From assembly GCA_946498245.1 (NCBI GenBank), contig CAMMNN010000008.1, positions 1 through 64,000 of the forward strand: a DNA stretch of 64,000 nucleotides, written 5' to 3'. How positions within the stretch are numbered: the stretch's first letter is position 1; each line of letters starts with the position of its first letter. Under the pieces are notes generated by a model. It saw only the letters and a program-made list of their open reading frames with translations. It had not been told where the DNA came from and made no database searches. The translations under genes were made by a program, and so were the position numbers. The DNA is from an uncultured Clostridium sp. GTDB taxonomy: Bacteria; Bacillota; Clostridia; Lachnospirales; Lachnospiraceae. This document shows, piece by piece, positions 18,497-28,733 of the stretch.

Positions 18497-19278
18497 GGTT
18501 TCTCCCAAATCACCAGATAAGAGTCGGCAAACTGCGGGAACAATCCCTCCCGGCAAAGCTCGTCAAATCCGGCTTCTTCGCTGAAATACCGGTACCCCGG
18601 CCGATCATAGGCTACGGACAGATTGGTCAGCTCTCCCTTTTGGGGAAGGCGCCTGTCGGAATAGATTACAGAGGGCAGGCGGTGATCCGGCACAGGGTAA
18701 TACCGTTTCGGACTTCCGGTTCCCAGTTTTTCCGACAATTCTCCGATTTCTTTCCAGCTTATGGACCAAACTTCCTCATCTGGATCCGCTCCTGCAAAGC
18801 TGCGCAGTCCAATGCGGTTAAATCCCGCTGCCATCAGCTTTCCCCCTGGTTTCAGGCCCTTCATTAATTTTAGGAACATCTCGCCCATCCCTTCTCCTGG
18901 GAACAGGTCTTTACGCAGCTCCGGGATTACGATATAATCATAGATTCCCGCTTCCGGCAACGTTTCCTCCCGCTTGAGGTTTTCAACCTCCGGATAGCGG
19001 CGGCAGAGGACATTCCAGTCCTCGTCTTTCGGCTCCCAGACAGAAACTTCCTTTACTCCCCGCAGAAGCACACCCGTAAGAGCGCCGTAATCGGCTCCTA
19101 TCTGCAAAGCCCTTCCTTCCGGATTCCAGTCGTACCACTCCAGAAGATTTTCCCTGACAGGCGACAGGGCATAGAGAACCTCCGGCGCTTCTTCCGTTTC
19201 CAGGGCCTTTTGGATCCCCTCTCTGCTGTTTCCGTATTGTTCCAGTATATCCAGGACTTCGTAACTAATATCTCTCAT
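18493..19278 (-). CDS. Class I SAM-dependent methyltransferase-like protein
   Basis: RALQIGADYGALTGVLL, LMKGLKPGGKLMAAG. Confidence 0.7.
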   Translation of the reverse strand: MRDISYEVLDILEQYGNSREGIQKALETEEAPEVLYALSPVRENLLEWYDWNPEGRALQIGADYGALTGVLLRGVKEVSVWEPKDEDWNVLCRRYPEVENLKREETLPEAGIYDYIVIPELRKDLFPGEGMGEMFLKLMKGLKPGGKLMAAGFNRIGLRSFAGADPDEEVWSISWKEIGELSEKLGTGSPKRYYPVPDHRLPSVIYSDRRLPQKGELTNLSVAYDRPGYRYFSEEAGFDELCREGLFPQFADSYLVIWEKP

Positions 19279-20588
19279 CTCTTCACTGCCTTTACCTTAG
19301 ATTCCATATCGTAAACGCCTACGGTATTTTTATTAGAAATCACCGTCAGATTGGCCACATCATAGAGCCGGTGGTATACCACGTGTTCTCCGTGTTCAAA
19401 GCCGGTACAGCTCATAGACAGCAGATACTCCCCTCCCTGGAGAGTCATTTTCTGGGTAAACTCCACCTGGTACTCGTCTCCGCTTTTAACAGCCTGTATG
19501 TCAGTGCCTTCATACATGGTGTTGGTGCCTGTCAGATCCGTTCCCTTCTTATCTTTAATAGTATAAGTAAAAATAGGCGTTTCAATATCTGCATGGAAAC
19601 GGATGCATTCCCGAATGGTAAACATCTCGCCTTTTAACAGGAGATTGGTCAGGTTTCCCCGGCTGTCAAAGAGGCCCAGATCGTAAATCTCCGCCCGTCC
19701 GTCGCCGTACTCCGTGCGGTTGGCGTTAATGGTAATGCGGGACTTCATAAGTCCCTCATCCCCTTCTTTCCGCTGCTCCCCTTCTCCCTCCGGCTGTTTT
19801 CCTTCCTTTTCCGCCTTCAGTTCTTCTTCCAGGGCTTCCATCTGGCCCGCCAGAATCTTCTTATATAGATCCACCATATGGCCTGCTGTTCCCTGAGCCA
19901 CAAAATTCCCCTTGTTTAACAGCACAACCTTGTCACAGTATTTAATAATGCTTCCCATATCATGAGTTACCATGAGAATGGTAGTCCCGCTTCGGCGGAT
20001 CTCCTCCATCCTGCGGTAGCATTTGGCCTGGAAGAAAACGTCTCCTACGGAAAGGGCTTCGTCTACAATGAGGATTTCCGGCTCTACGTTAATTGCCAAA
20101 GCAAAGGCCAAACGGACAAACATACCGCTGGAATAGGTTTTCACAGGCTGGTACACGAAGTCTCCGATTTCTGCAAAATCCAGAATGTCCTGGAGCTTTT
20201 CATCCATTTCCTTTTTAGAATAGCCCATCATCGTGCCGTTCATATAGATATTCTCAATGCCTGTATAATCCATATTAAAGCCGGCCCCCAGCTCCAACAG
20301 GGCGGAAATCTTTCCGTTTACCTCTACCCGCCCTGTGGTTGGCGTCAGTACTCCGGTAATGATTTTCAAAATCGTAGACTTCCCGGATCCGTTGGTGCCG
20401 ATAATCCCCACGGTCTGTCCTTTTTCCACGTTAAAGGAAAGGCCGTTTAGTGCATAGAAATCCCTGTGGTACTCTTTGTGGGAGAGATTGAGAGATTCCT
20501 TCAGACGGTCAATGGGCTTTTCATATAGCTTATATATCTTTGTTACGTTTTCTACCTGAATCGCATATTTCGTTTCTTTTTCTGACAT
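19275..20588 (-). CDS. Polysaccharide ABC transporter ATPase with C-terminal Wzt-type domain
   Basis: Walker A GTNGSGKST; MSEKETKYAIQVENVTKIYKLYEKPIDRLKESL; extra ~170-aa C-terminus. Confidence 0.9.
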   Translation of the reverse strand: MSEKETKYAIQVENVTKIYKLYEKPIDRLKESLNLSHKEYHRDFYALNGLSFNVEKGQTVGIIGTNGSGKSTILKIITGVLTPTTGRVEVNGKISALLELGAGFNMDYTGIENIYMNGTMMGYSKKEMDEKLQDILDFAEIGDFVYQPVKTYSSGMFVRLAFALAINVEPEILIVDEALSVGDVFFQAKCYRRMEEIRRSGTTILMVTHDMGSIIKYCDKVVLLNKGNFVAQGTAGHMVDLYKKILAGQMEALEEELKAEKEGKQPEGEGEQRKEGDEGLMKSRITINANRTEYGDGRAEIYDLGLFDSRGNLTNLLLKGEMFTIRECIRFHADIETPIFTYTIKDKKGTDLTGTNTMYEGTDIQAVKSGDEYQVEFTQKMTLQGGEYLLSMSCTGFEHGEHVVYHRLYDVANLTVISNKNTVGVYDMESKVKAVKR

Positions 20589-20683
20589 ACTGCCTCCAAA
20601 AGCGCAGTCCGCGCATTATATGGGGAAGTATACCACAAATAGCCTGCTGCCGCAAGACTGCCCTGTGGGAAAGGAGCGGCACA

Positions 20684-20725
20684 AAGGCCGCCTGCAAAAT
20701 GGCTTTCATTCTGCAGACGGCCTTT
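20684..20725 (-). terminator. Hairpin after metK (possible terminator)
   Basis: AAAGGCCGCCTGCAaaatggctttcatTCTGCAGACGGCCTTT inverted repeat. Confidence 0.6.
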
Positions 20726-20737
20726 CTTTTCTGATTC

Positions 20738-21925
20738 TTATAAGCATTTCTTTAAAATTTCCGTTTTATCCAGCTTCTCCCAGGGAAGATCCAGATCATT
20801 TCTTCCAAAGTGGCCGTATGCCGCCGTCTGCTTATAAATCGGGCGGCGCAGATTTAACATCTGGATAATGCCTGCGGGACGTAAATCGAAGTTCTCCCGA
20901 ATGATCTCTACCAGTTTCTCATCACTAAGTTTTCCGGTTCCGAAGGTATCCACCATAACGGAGGTAGGATGAGCCACGCCGATGGCGTAGGACAACTGGA
21001 TCTCACATTTATCCGCCAAACCTGCGGCTACAATATTTTTTGCCACATAACGGGCAGCGTAAGCCGCGGAACGGTCTACCTTGGTACAGTCTTTTCCGGA
21101 GAAAGCGCCGCCGCCGTGACGGGCGTATCCGCCGTAAGTATCTACAATAATCTTCCGGCCTGTCAAACCGCTGTCTCCGTGGGGGCCCCCAATGACGAAG
21201 CGGCCAGTGGGATTAATAAAGAACTTTGTGTCCTCATCTACCATTTCCCCGGGGAGTACGGGATCGAATACGTACTTTTTAATATCCTCATGAATCTGTT
21301 CCTGGGTTACGGACTCGTCATGCTGGGTAGACAGTACTACGGCGTCCAGGCGCATTGGCTTGCCATTTTCGTCGTATTCTACCGTTACCTGGGTCTTTCC
21401 GTCAGGACGAAGGTATTTTAACGTTCCGTTTTTCCTCACCTCTGTTAATTTCCGGGCCAGCTTGTGGGCCAGGGAAATGGGGTAGGGCATATATTCTTCC
21501 GTTTCATTGGTTGCGTAGCCAAACATCATGCCCTGATCGCCGGCTCCAATGGCGTCGATTTCAGAGTCAGACATGGTATTTTCCTTTGCCTCCAGAGCCT
21601 TGTCTACGCCCAGAGCTATATCTGCGGACTGCTCGTCAATGGCCGTAATCACGCCGCAGGTATCGCAGTCAAAGCCGTATTTCGCCCGATCATAACCGAT
21701 TTCGCGGACGGTTTCCCGAACCAGTTTCTGTATGTCTACATAAGCTTTGGTCGTAATCTCACCCATTACCATAACCAGGCCGGTGGTTACCGCTGTTTCG
21801 CAGGCAACGCGGCTCATGGGATCCTGTTCCATTAAAGCATCCAGAATGGCGTCGGAGATAGCGTCGCACATTTTATCCGGATGGCCTTCCGTAACGGATT
21901 CAGAAGTAAATAAACGTCTTTCCAT
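20738..21925 (-). CDS. metK: S-adenosylmethionine synthetase
   Basis: [38 protein letters not shown]. Confidence 0.98.
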   Translation of the reverse strand: MERRLFTSESVTEGHPDKMCDAISDAILDALMEQDPMSRVACETAVTTGLVMVMGEITTKAYVDIQKLVRETVREIGYDRAKYGFDCDTCGVITAIDEQSADIALGVDKALEAKENTMSDSEIDAIGAGDQGMMFGYATNETEEYMPYPISLAHKLARKLTEVRKNGTLKYLRPDGKTQVTVEYDENGKPMRLDAVVLSTQHDESVTQEQIHEDIKKYVFDPVLPGEMVDEDTKFFINPTGRFVIGGPHGDSGLTGRKIIVDTYGGYARHGGGAFSGKDCTKVDRSAAYAARYVAKNIVAAGLADKCEIQLSYAIGVAHPTSVMVDTFGTGKLSDEKLVEIIRENFDLRPAGIIQMLNLRRPIYKQTAAYGHFGRNDLDLPWEKLDKTEILKKCL

Positions 21926-21971
21926 AGTATCCTCCTTTGTTTTTCGCGAAGTTTCCTCTAAAGCAAAAGAA

Positions 21972-22160
21972 AAGTCCGCAGCAATGCGGACTTGAGATCA
22001 ATGTCTTCAAATCCTCTTATTGCTCGACAAGCCGCCTTTTATTATAATAACCGCGGTTCCTCGCTCAGGTTGGCACCTTCCGGCCCTTAGGCAGCTTAAT
22101 GCCTGACCGGGGTTGCCGTGACTTCACAGGTCCTTTGTACCTCCATCACTCTGAATAAGG
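21972..22160 (-). promoter_or_regulatory. SAM-I (S-box) riboswitch plus terminator hairpin upstream of metK
   Basis: Minus-strand CTTATTCAGAGTGATGGAGG...TGTGAAGTCACGGCAACC...AAGGTGCCAACCTGAGCGAG...AATAAGAGG, then hairpin AAGTCCGCATTGCTGCGGACTT (21972-21993). Confidence 0.92.
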
Positions 22161-22279
22161 GATATTACGAACTTTTCAATTGTCATACCAATTGTTACAG
22201 GCTAACTATAGCGTATTTTCCTATTGGTGTCAATACTCTAAAATGCGGAAATGGATGAACTGCTGCCTTATCCTGATCC

Positions 22280-23572
22280 TTAGCAGACTTTCAAGCGGAA
22301 TTTTCGCGCTTCTTTTTCCGAATCCACTTTTTCAATAACAGCTCCAAGGCCCTGAAGCTTCTCTTCAAAGCACTCGTAGCCCCTCTGAATGTAGCCGATT
22401 TCGTCTACCTCCGTAATGCCTTCCGCTGCAAGGCCGGCCAGTACCAGGGCGGCTCCCGCCCGAAGATCCGGGGCGTTTACCTGGGCCCCTGTCAGACGCT
22501 TTACGCCGTCGATTACCGCTACGTTTCCTTCCACCTTAATGCTGCTTCCCATACGGGCCAGCTCGTCCACGTATTTAAAACGGTTCTCAAAAATGCTTTC
22601 CGTTACCATGCTGGTACCGGAAACCAGGGCCAGGGTCACCGTCATCTGGGGCTGCATATCCGTAGGAAATCCCGGATAGGGCAGGGTTTTTATATCTGTA
22701 TGGCGCTGGGCCGGCTTTCCTACCACCCGCACCGCATCATCAAATTCAATGACTTCACAGCCGATTTCCAGAAGCTTTGCCGTAATAGCCTCCAAATGCT
22801 TGGGGATTACGTTTTTTACCATAATATCGCCTCTGGTAATGGCAGCCGCGCACATAAACGTACCGGCCTCAATCTGATCCGGAATAATAGAATACTCTGT
22901 TCCGTGAAGCTTTTTCACCCCGCGGATACGGATAGTATCCGTACCGGCTCCTTTGATATTGGCTCCCATACTGTTTAAAAAGTTGGCTACGTCTACCACG
23001 TGGGGCTCTTTTGCTACGTTTTCCAAAATCGTAAGGCCCTCCGCCAAAGTCGCCGCCATCATGATATTGATAGTTGCCCCTACGGAAACCACGTCCAGAT
23101 AAATGTGGCTGCCTACCAGGTCAATAGCGTGTACCAATACGGCGCCGCCTTCAATGCGCACATCGCTGCCTAAAGCGCGAAAACCCTTTAAGTGCTGATC
23201 AATGGGGCGACTGCCGATATTGCAGCCTCCCGGGAGGGGCACCTGGGCGCTTTTATATTTTCCCAAAAGGGCTCCGATGAAATAATACGAAGCCCGGATT
23301 CTCCGGATATACTCGTCATCAACCGATATTTCCTGAATACTTGACGCGTTGATCCGAACCGTATGGCGGTCAACCCGTTCTACCTTTGCTCCAATCTCTT
23401 CTATCGCTTCCAGCATGACATTAATGTCACGGACATCCGGAAGGTTCTCTATCAGTACGTCTTCGTCAGTCATGATTGCTGCAGTTAAAATTCCCAGCGC
23501 CGCGTTTTTAGCGCCGCTGACGGTAACTTCCCCCACTAAGGGATTGCCGCCTTTCATGATATACTGTTCCAT
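22280..23572 (-). CDS. murA: UDP-N-acetylglucosamine 1-carboxyvinyltransferase
   Basis: MEQYIMKGGNPLVGEVTVSGAKNAALGILTA. Confidence 0.97.
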   Translation of the reverse strand: MEQYIMKGGNPLVGEVTVSGAKNAALGILTAAIMTDEDVLIENLPDVRDINVMLEAIEEIGAKVERVDRHTVRINASSIQEISVDDEYIRRIRASYYFIGALLGKYKSAQVPLPGGCNIGSRPIDQHLKGFRALGSDVRIEGGAVLVHAIDLVGSHIYLDVVSVGATINIMMAATLAEGLTILENVAKEPHVVDVANFLNSMGANIKGAGTDTIRIRGVKKLHGTEYSIIPDQIEAGTFMCAAAITRGDIMVKNVIPKHLEAITAKLLEIGCEVIEFDDAVRVVGKPAQRHTDIKTLPYPGFPTDMQPQMTVTLALVSGTSMVTESIFENRFKYVDELARMGSSIKVEGNVAVIDGVKRLTGAQVNAPDLRAGAALVLAGLAAEGITEVDEIGYIQRGYECFEEKLQGLGAVIEKVDSEKEARKFRLKVC

Positions 23573-23737
23573 TTTATTCTCCTAAACATTCAATCGCATT
23601 TTCTCCGCCTTTTATAAAAGCGGCTGCTGCCGGCATTTATTACAATTCGAAAAAATTCTTTACGAAATTATTAATCTTACAGTGATGCACTATGATTATA
23701 ACATAAAAAACCGACTTGTAAAGGGAAAAACCCGCTT

Positions 23738-26263
23738 TTATTCAACAAAGAGCCCGCAGACAAAGTCATTTTGCAGATTCTGGAAATATTCGGAAGCGTC
23801 ATTGAGTCCCATTTTCCAGCTTTCCCCAGATTCCGGATTGTAGAGAGTCACATTAAACTGATCAAAGCCAGTAATCAGAAGGTATTGCCCTTCTCCTGTA
23901 AACGCCGCTACGGGGCAGCCCTGATCCACAAAGTATAAAATCTGGTTCAAAGCAAGTCCCCGGCCGTCCAGTATAATAATGCCGTCGTCAAATTCCCGGC
24001 TTTCCTCCAGCTCTCTCAAACGGCTGGTAAGACGGTAGGCCGTATTTCCGGCGTCTCTTACTGAAGCGCTGTTGGAACGGTTTACCCGGTTCCACAAAAC
24101 CCGCTGATCCTGATCCGTCACAACTCCCATATCCTCGTAAGCCATTTTTACCGCCTCTGCAAAATCCTGGCTGGTTCCTATGAGACGGCCGTTTCCGTAG
24201 GCGTAAAAAGTCATTCCCGCATACGCGGTATTGGCCTTTAAATCCAGTATCAGGGTATCGTCATAGGAAACCTTTTTGGGAACAGACACCTTAATATTGT
24301 CACTCATCCTAATATCCGAATTAAGCTGGACAAAATACAGCTTTCCCCGATCCTGGGAAGCGTACCATCCAATGCCTTCCAACACATTGTTTTCTATTTC
24401 TGCATTGCACACGATGGTATCTGTCCCTGTGACGCTGTAAGAGTTCCCATCTGTCCAGACAAGCTGGTTTAAATGAATGCGGCTGTCCTCCACCGTTACT
24501 CCGGCAATCAGTTGCCCGTCTCTCTCATACCGCGTCAAAATTTCTCCGCTGCTTCCCAAAATCTCCAGGGCATACATGGGAATTTCCTCTAGCCGGCCAT
24601 TGACGACCCAGCGGTCTTGCCCGTGGGCCAGACCGTACAGAAAGTCCTGTCCAATAAATCCAAGGCAGCGGATAACGTCGCCGCCGGGGGCGGAAATCGT
24701 CTGCAACTGGCCCGTTTCCAAATCCATAAGGCTGATTGACTCCGCCCGATCTTTGTCGTGGCCGTTCTGCCATGCCAGACGCCGTCCGTTCTGGCTGACG
24801 GCAAAGCTTCCTTCCTCCAGGGCATCGGCCAGTATTACGTATTCCCGGCTGTTTAAATCAATGCCGTATACGGCGTGATCCCGCATCAGATACAGCATTC
24901 CTCCGTCGGAATAGTAGCACAGCCGTTCCAGATCTTCCTTTAATTCTTCAAAGGAGCAGATAGCCGGGGCAAAAAACAATTCTTCCAAAGCGTCGCTGTT
25001 TCTGGAATAATGGTACAGCCCGATTCCCATCTGACCTTCATGGAGTCCCCGGTTCATATAGCCGTACACCAGGAAATCCACATCGCCTTCATTGGAAACC
25101 TCCAGAATTTTTAAACCATGGCAGTCATGCTCAAAGCGCAGGGCGTTTTCCGCGCTTCGGAAGGAAAAGACCCCAATGGCTTCCTTCTCGCCTTGATCAT
25201 AAAGCCACAAATCTCCGTTGGAAACAAAGGCCGTAACGGCTCCGCCGGGGCTTTTTGCAGCGCTGACCTGATCGTCGTTTGTTACTCCCAAAATAATCCG
25301 CTTCCCGCTGAAAAGGTCCCTTTCACCGGTAAAAATCTGATTTACACGGCGGTCAAAGTCCATCATATAGATCCGTTGTTCATTCCATTTTAGGGTAAAA
25401 TCATCCCGAACTTCGTAGAGTTCTTCCCCTCCGTCCTCCGTTTGGCGGGCTGCCAGGTATTTCAGTTCAATCTGAGCCATAATTCCATCCAGCTCTTTTA
25501 AAAATACCTGAATCTCCCCTCTTTGTTCCATTTCCAGGCCGCCCCAGGTAATCTGGGAAAAATTTGAATGGATACTGACCGCTCCCAAAGAGCTGTTGTC
25601 CTCCGATGCATCCGGCTCCAGGTACATAGTAAGCTCTGATGCTTCTTCGTAGCGAAAGGTTTTAGCCGAAAAATCCCGGGCCAGATTGATCATGGCCTGA
25701 ATATTGGAATTATCCGTCCAGGCAATTCTGGTATAGTAACCAATGGTTCCGTTTTCTTCCGTCGTAACGGAAAGACTCAGGAGGTACTCCTGATCCTTTG
25801 TCAAAAGATTTTGTATAGGCAGAATTGCCCGGATTCCTTCCTCCGTAGTTTCCCAGGTTTCAATCTGAGTCCGTTCCACCAGCCGTTCCAAATCCAGGCT
25901 TCTGATTTCATAATAAATACCCGTAACGGTTCCGTCGTACTGCTCCAGACGTATAGCCAGACTGCGATCCTGAGGCAGCACCGTAAGAGTATCCCGCATA
26001 ACGGCCTCCCTCATATCCTGGGAATAGCCGTGCAGGCAGTTCATTTTCTCCCCGAACATCTCCATATACATTACCGGAAAAGCGCTTTCCTCAATGGACG
26101 TATAAACTCTCTCATTCCGATTTGTCAAATTTCTATTTTGTATCCACAGAAAATAACCGGCTACCGCTGCCACAAAGATCAGCAGCAATATTCCGATCCG
26201 CAGTAAAACTTTCTTCATAAATCTACTTCCTTCACAGTACTTCCTTTTGTCTCCCGGCATCAC
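23738..26263 (-). CDS. Membrane-anchored hypothetical protein with propeller-like middle and C39-peptidase-like C-terminus
   Basis: N-terminal TM; C-term ILYFVDQGCPVAAFTGEGQYLLITGFDQFNVTLYNPESGE. Confidence 0.6.
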   Translation of the reverse strand: MMPGDKRKYCEGSRFMKKVLLRIGILLLIFVAAVAGYFLWIQNRNLTNRNERVYTSIEESAFPVMYMEMFGEKMNCLHGYSQDMREAVMRDTLTVLPQDRSLAIRLEQYDGTVTGIYYEIRSLDLERLVERTQIETWETTEEGIRAILPIQNLLTKDQEYLLSLSVTTEENGTIGYYTRIAWTDNSNIQAMINLARDFSAKTFRYEEASELTMYLEPDASEDNSSLGAVSIHSNFSQITWGGLEMEQRGEIQVFLKELDGIMAQIELKYLAARQTEDGGEELYEVRDDFTLKWNEQRIYMMDFDRRVNQIFTGERDLFSGKRIILGVTNDDQVSAAKSPGGAVTAFVSNGDLWLYDQGEKEAIGVFSFRSAENALRFEHDCHGLKILEVSNEGDVDFLVYGYMNRGLHEGQMGIGLYHYSRNSDALEELFFAPAICSFEELKEDLERLCYYSDGGMLYLMRDHAVYGIDLNSREYVILADALEEGSFAVSQNGRRLAWQNGHDKDRAESISLMDLETGQLQTISAPGGDVIRCLGFIGQDFLYGLAHGQDRWVVNGRLEEIPMYALEILGSSGEILTRYERDGQLIAGVTVEDSRIHLNQLVWTDGNSYSVTGTDTIVCNAEIENNVLEGIGWYASQDRGKLYFVQLNSDIRMSDNIKVSVPKKVSYDDTLILDLKANTAYAGMTFYAYGNGRLIGTSQDFAEAVKMAYEDMGVVTDQDQRVLWNRVNRSNSASVRDAGNTAYRLTSRLRELEESREFDDGIIILDGRGLALNQILYFVDQGCPVAAFTGEGQYLLITGFDQFNVTLYNPESGESWKMGLNDASEYFQNLQNDFVCGLFVE

Positions 26264-26444
26264 AGGGGCAAAACAGCTTTTGTCCCCTACATCATTTTAT
26301 ATAATATCCGGAAAAACCTCAACCTAATCTTTTCTTAAATTTTTCGGTCTTTATCCCAGGCCCATTGGGCGCCCTAAATACATACCGCCTATCCGGCGGC
26401 GGAACGTTTTTGTTTCATGGAAACGAACTTTCCGATGAGACATA

Positions 26445-26480
26445 GAAAAATCGCCACCTGCAATGGAAGTGACGATTTTC
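26445..26480 (-). terminator. Intrinsic terminator downstream of prs
   Basis: Minus strand GAAAATCGTCAC-ttccattgcag-GTGGCGATTTTTC. Confidence 0.75.
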
Positions 26481-26501
26481 ATTCTGATACTTTGTTGCTA
26501 T

Positions 26502-27686
26502 TTATTTGCTTCGATAGGCATCCAGAAGGCGGTTAATCCGCTTAGTGGGATTCAGCAGTTCGCTTAAAGAAGCGTCGTGGTTTAAGTTATCAATAATCAG
26601 GGCAATATATTTGCTCATATCCACATCAATATAGTACGGTCTGGACAGAAGATCCGGGGTCTGGTATACCAGATTCGTGGTCAAAATTCTGTCAATGAGT
26701 CCGTTTTCATAATATTCATCAAACTTAGCCAGACCATTGGTAAAGAGGCCGAAGGTGGAACAGATAAATACCTTTCTCGCTTTCCGCTTCTTTAACTCTT
26801 TTGCTACGTCCAGCATACTTTCGCCGGAAGAGATCATATCGTCAATAATCAGTACGTCTTTTCCCTCTACGTCGCTTCCCAAAAATTCATGAGCGACAAT
26901 GGGATTTCTGCCGTTGACAATTTTGGTATAATCCCGTCTCTTATAAAACATTCCCATGTCCAGACCCAGCACGTTGGCGAAGAATACCGCTCTGTTCATT
27001 CCGCCTTCATCAGGGCTGATGACCATCATATGGCTGCTGTCGATCTGCAGATCCGTTTCGTGTTTTAATAAGTGCTTGATAAACTGATAAATAGGCTGTA
27101 CGGTTTCAAATCCCTTAAAGGGAATGGCATTCTGTACTCTGGGATCGTGGGCGTCAAAGGTAATGATATTTTCCACGCCCATGCTGGTCAGCTCCTGAAG
27201 AGCCAGGGCACAGTCAAGGGATTCTCTGCTGGAGCGCTTGTGCTGGCGGCTTTCATATAAAAACGGCATAATGACGTTAATTCTGCGGGCTTTTCCTGCC
27301 GCAGCCGCGATAACGCGCTTTAAATCCTGAAAATGATCGTCCGGCGACATATGATTCGTCATTCCAAATAAAGAATAGGTCAGGCTGTAATTGCACACAT
27401 CCACCATCAGGTATAAGTCGTCGCCCCGGACAGACTCTTCCAAAGTTCCCTTTCCTTCTCCGGAACCAAATCTGGGGGTTTTCGCCCCGATAATGTAGGA
27501 ATCTCTCTGGTAACCAGAGAATGCGATGGTATGCTTATGCTCGCTTTCTCTCTCCCTTCTCCATTCCACCAGATACTGGTCTACTTTCTGACCCAGGCTC
27601 TGACAGCTTTTTAAAGGAATCAGCCCTAAAGGTCCTACCGGGATTGTTTCAATGATTTTCTCTTCGTACAGCATTTCGTCCTCCAT
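26502..27686 (-). CDS. prs: Ribose-phosphate pyrophosphokinase
   Basis: VVISPDEGGMNRAVFFA-type segment, DVLIIDDMISSGESMLDVA PRPP loop. Confidence 0.92.
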   Translation of the reverse strand: MEDEMLYEEKIIETIPVGPLGLIPLKSCQSLGQKVDQYLVEWRRERESEHKHTIAFSGYQRDSYIIGAKTPRFGSGEGKGTLEESVRGDDLYLMVDVCNYSLTYSLFGMTNHMSPDDHFQDLKRVIAAAAGKARRINVIMPFLYESRQHKRSSRESLDCALALQELTSMGVENIITFDAHDPRVQNAIPFKGFETVQPIYQFIKHLLKHETDLQIDSSHMMVISPDEGGMNRAVFFANVLGLDMGMFYKRRDYTKIVNGRNPIVAHEFLGSDVEGKDVLIIDDMISSGESMLDVAKELKKRKARKVFICSTFGLFTNGLAKFDEYYENGLIDRILTTNLVYQTPDLLSRPYYIDVDMSKYIALIIDNLNHDASLSELLNPTKRINRLLDAYRSK

Positions 27687-27738
27687 TCTGTTTATCAGTC
27701 CAAAAGTAACTCATTTATAACATTGTCTTAAAAATTAG

Positions 27739-28725
27739 TCAACCCCTCAGGCGTTTTCCCCTGAGATCCTCTCCGTAAAGAGGAATCACCTGATAGCCGC
27801 TTATAATTCGCGACGCAACCCGATCCGTGTAGCTGTCTCTCATTCTGTTCAGGGAAAGGTTGGTGGAAATAATCGTGGATTTCCTGCTCCCCAGCCTGTC
27901 GTTGATGCAGTAAAAGAGCTGAGAGGAGGTAAAGCTGTTGTTCACCTCCGTTCCCAGATCGTCAATGATAAGCAGGTCGCAGTCTAATACAGACTGACAG
28001 GTATCGCGGATTTCCTCTTCCGCCTGGGATTCAAAACGGTTTTTGGAAAAAATGTCAAAAAAATCTCCGGCGGACAAATAAATAACGGAATAATAGCGGT
28101 CAATAAGTTCTTTGGCAATGCAGTTGCTGAGAAAGGTTTTCCCTACCCCTGTGTTGCCGGTAAACAGGATATTGCCGCCCTCTTCTCCAAAACGTTCTGT
28201 AAATTTTCTGCAGATCCGGACGACGTCTTTCATGTACTGGGCCACTGTTTTTCCAATTGCCGGAATCGGTTTGGAATCATCAAAACAGTCGTATGAAAAT
28301 GTGGAAAAATTTTCTCTGCGGATAATCTCGTCAATATTGGACTGGGCGTAAAGAAGCTTCATCTGGGCCCGCTTAAAGCAGTGGCATTTTTGCCCGTTTA
28401 CGTATCCCGTATCCCGGCAGTCCGGACACACATACCGCATCTCCATATAATCCGCCGGATAACCATACGCCTGAAGGAGCGCCATCCTCTGCTCCCCCAG
28501 CTCCGCCAGTTCCCGTTTCAGGCGCTCTCTGGCCCCGGAATCTCCTTCCAGCATCTGTCTGGCCCGTTCTACCGCCTTAACTCCCACCGCACTGTCTATC
28601 TCCCGTATAGCCGGGATTTTCTCATATACCTCTTTAACCCGCCGTTCTTTTTCATGGCGGCTTTCTATCTGCCTTTTCTCGTAATCCCTCATAATCGCGT
28701 GATACTGGGAATTGCTAAGTGCCAT
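27739..28725 (-). CDS. DnaC/DnaI-like helicase loader ATPase
   Basis: ILFTGNTGVGKTFLSNCIAKEL; CPDCRDTGYVNGQKCHCF zinc motif; IIDDLGTE. Confidence 0.88.
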   Translation of the reverse strand: MALSNSQYHAIMRDYEKRQIESRHEKERRVKEVYEKIPAIREIDSAVGVKAVERARQMLEGDSGARERLKRELAELGEQRMALLQAYGYPADYMEMRYVCPDCRDTGYVNGQKCHCFKRAQMKLLYAQSNIDEIIRRENFSTFSYDCFDDSKPIPAIGKTVAQYMKDVVRICRKFTERFGEEGGNILFTGNTGVGKTFLSNCIAKELIDRYYSVIYLSAGDFFDIFSKNRFESQAEEEIRDTCQSVLDCDLLIIDDLGTEVNNSFTSSQLFYCINDRLGSRKSTIISTNLSLNRMRDSYTDRVASRIISGYQVIPLYGEDLRGKRLRG

Positions 28726-28733
28726 ATCTCCTC

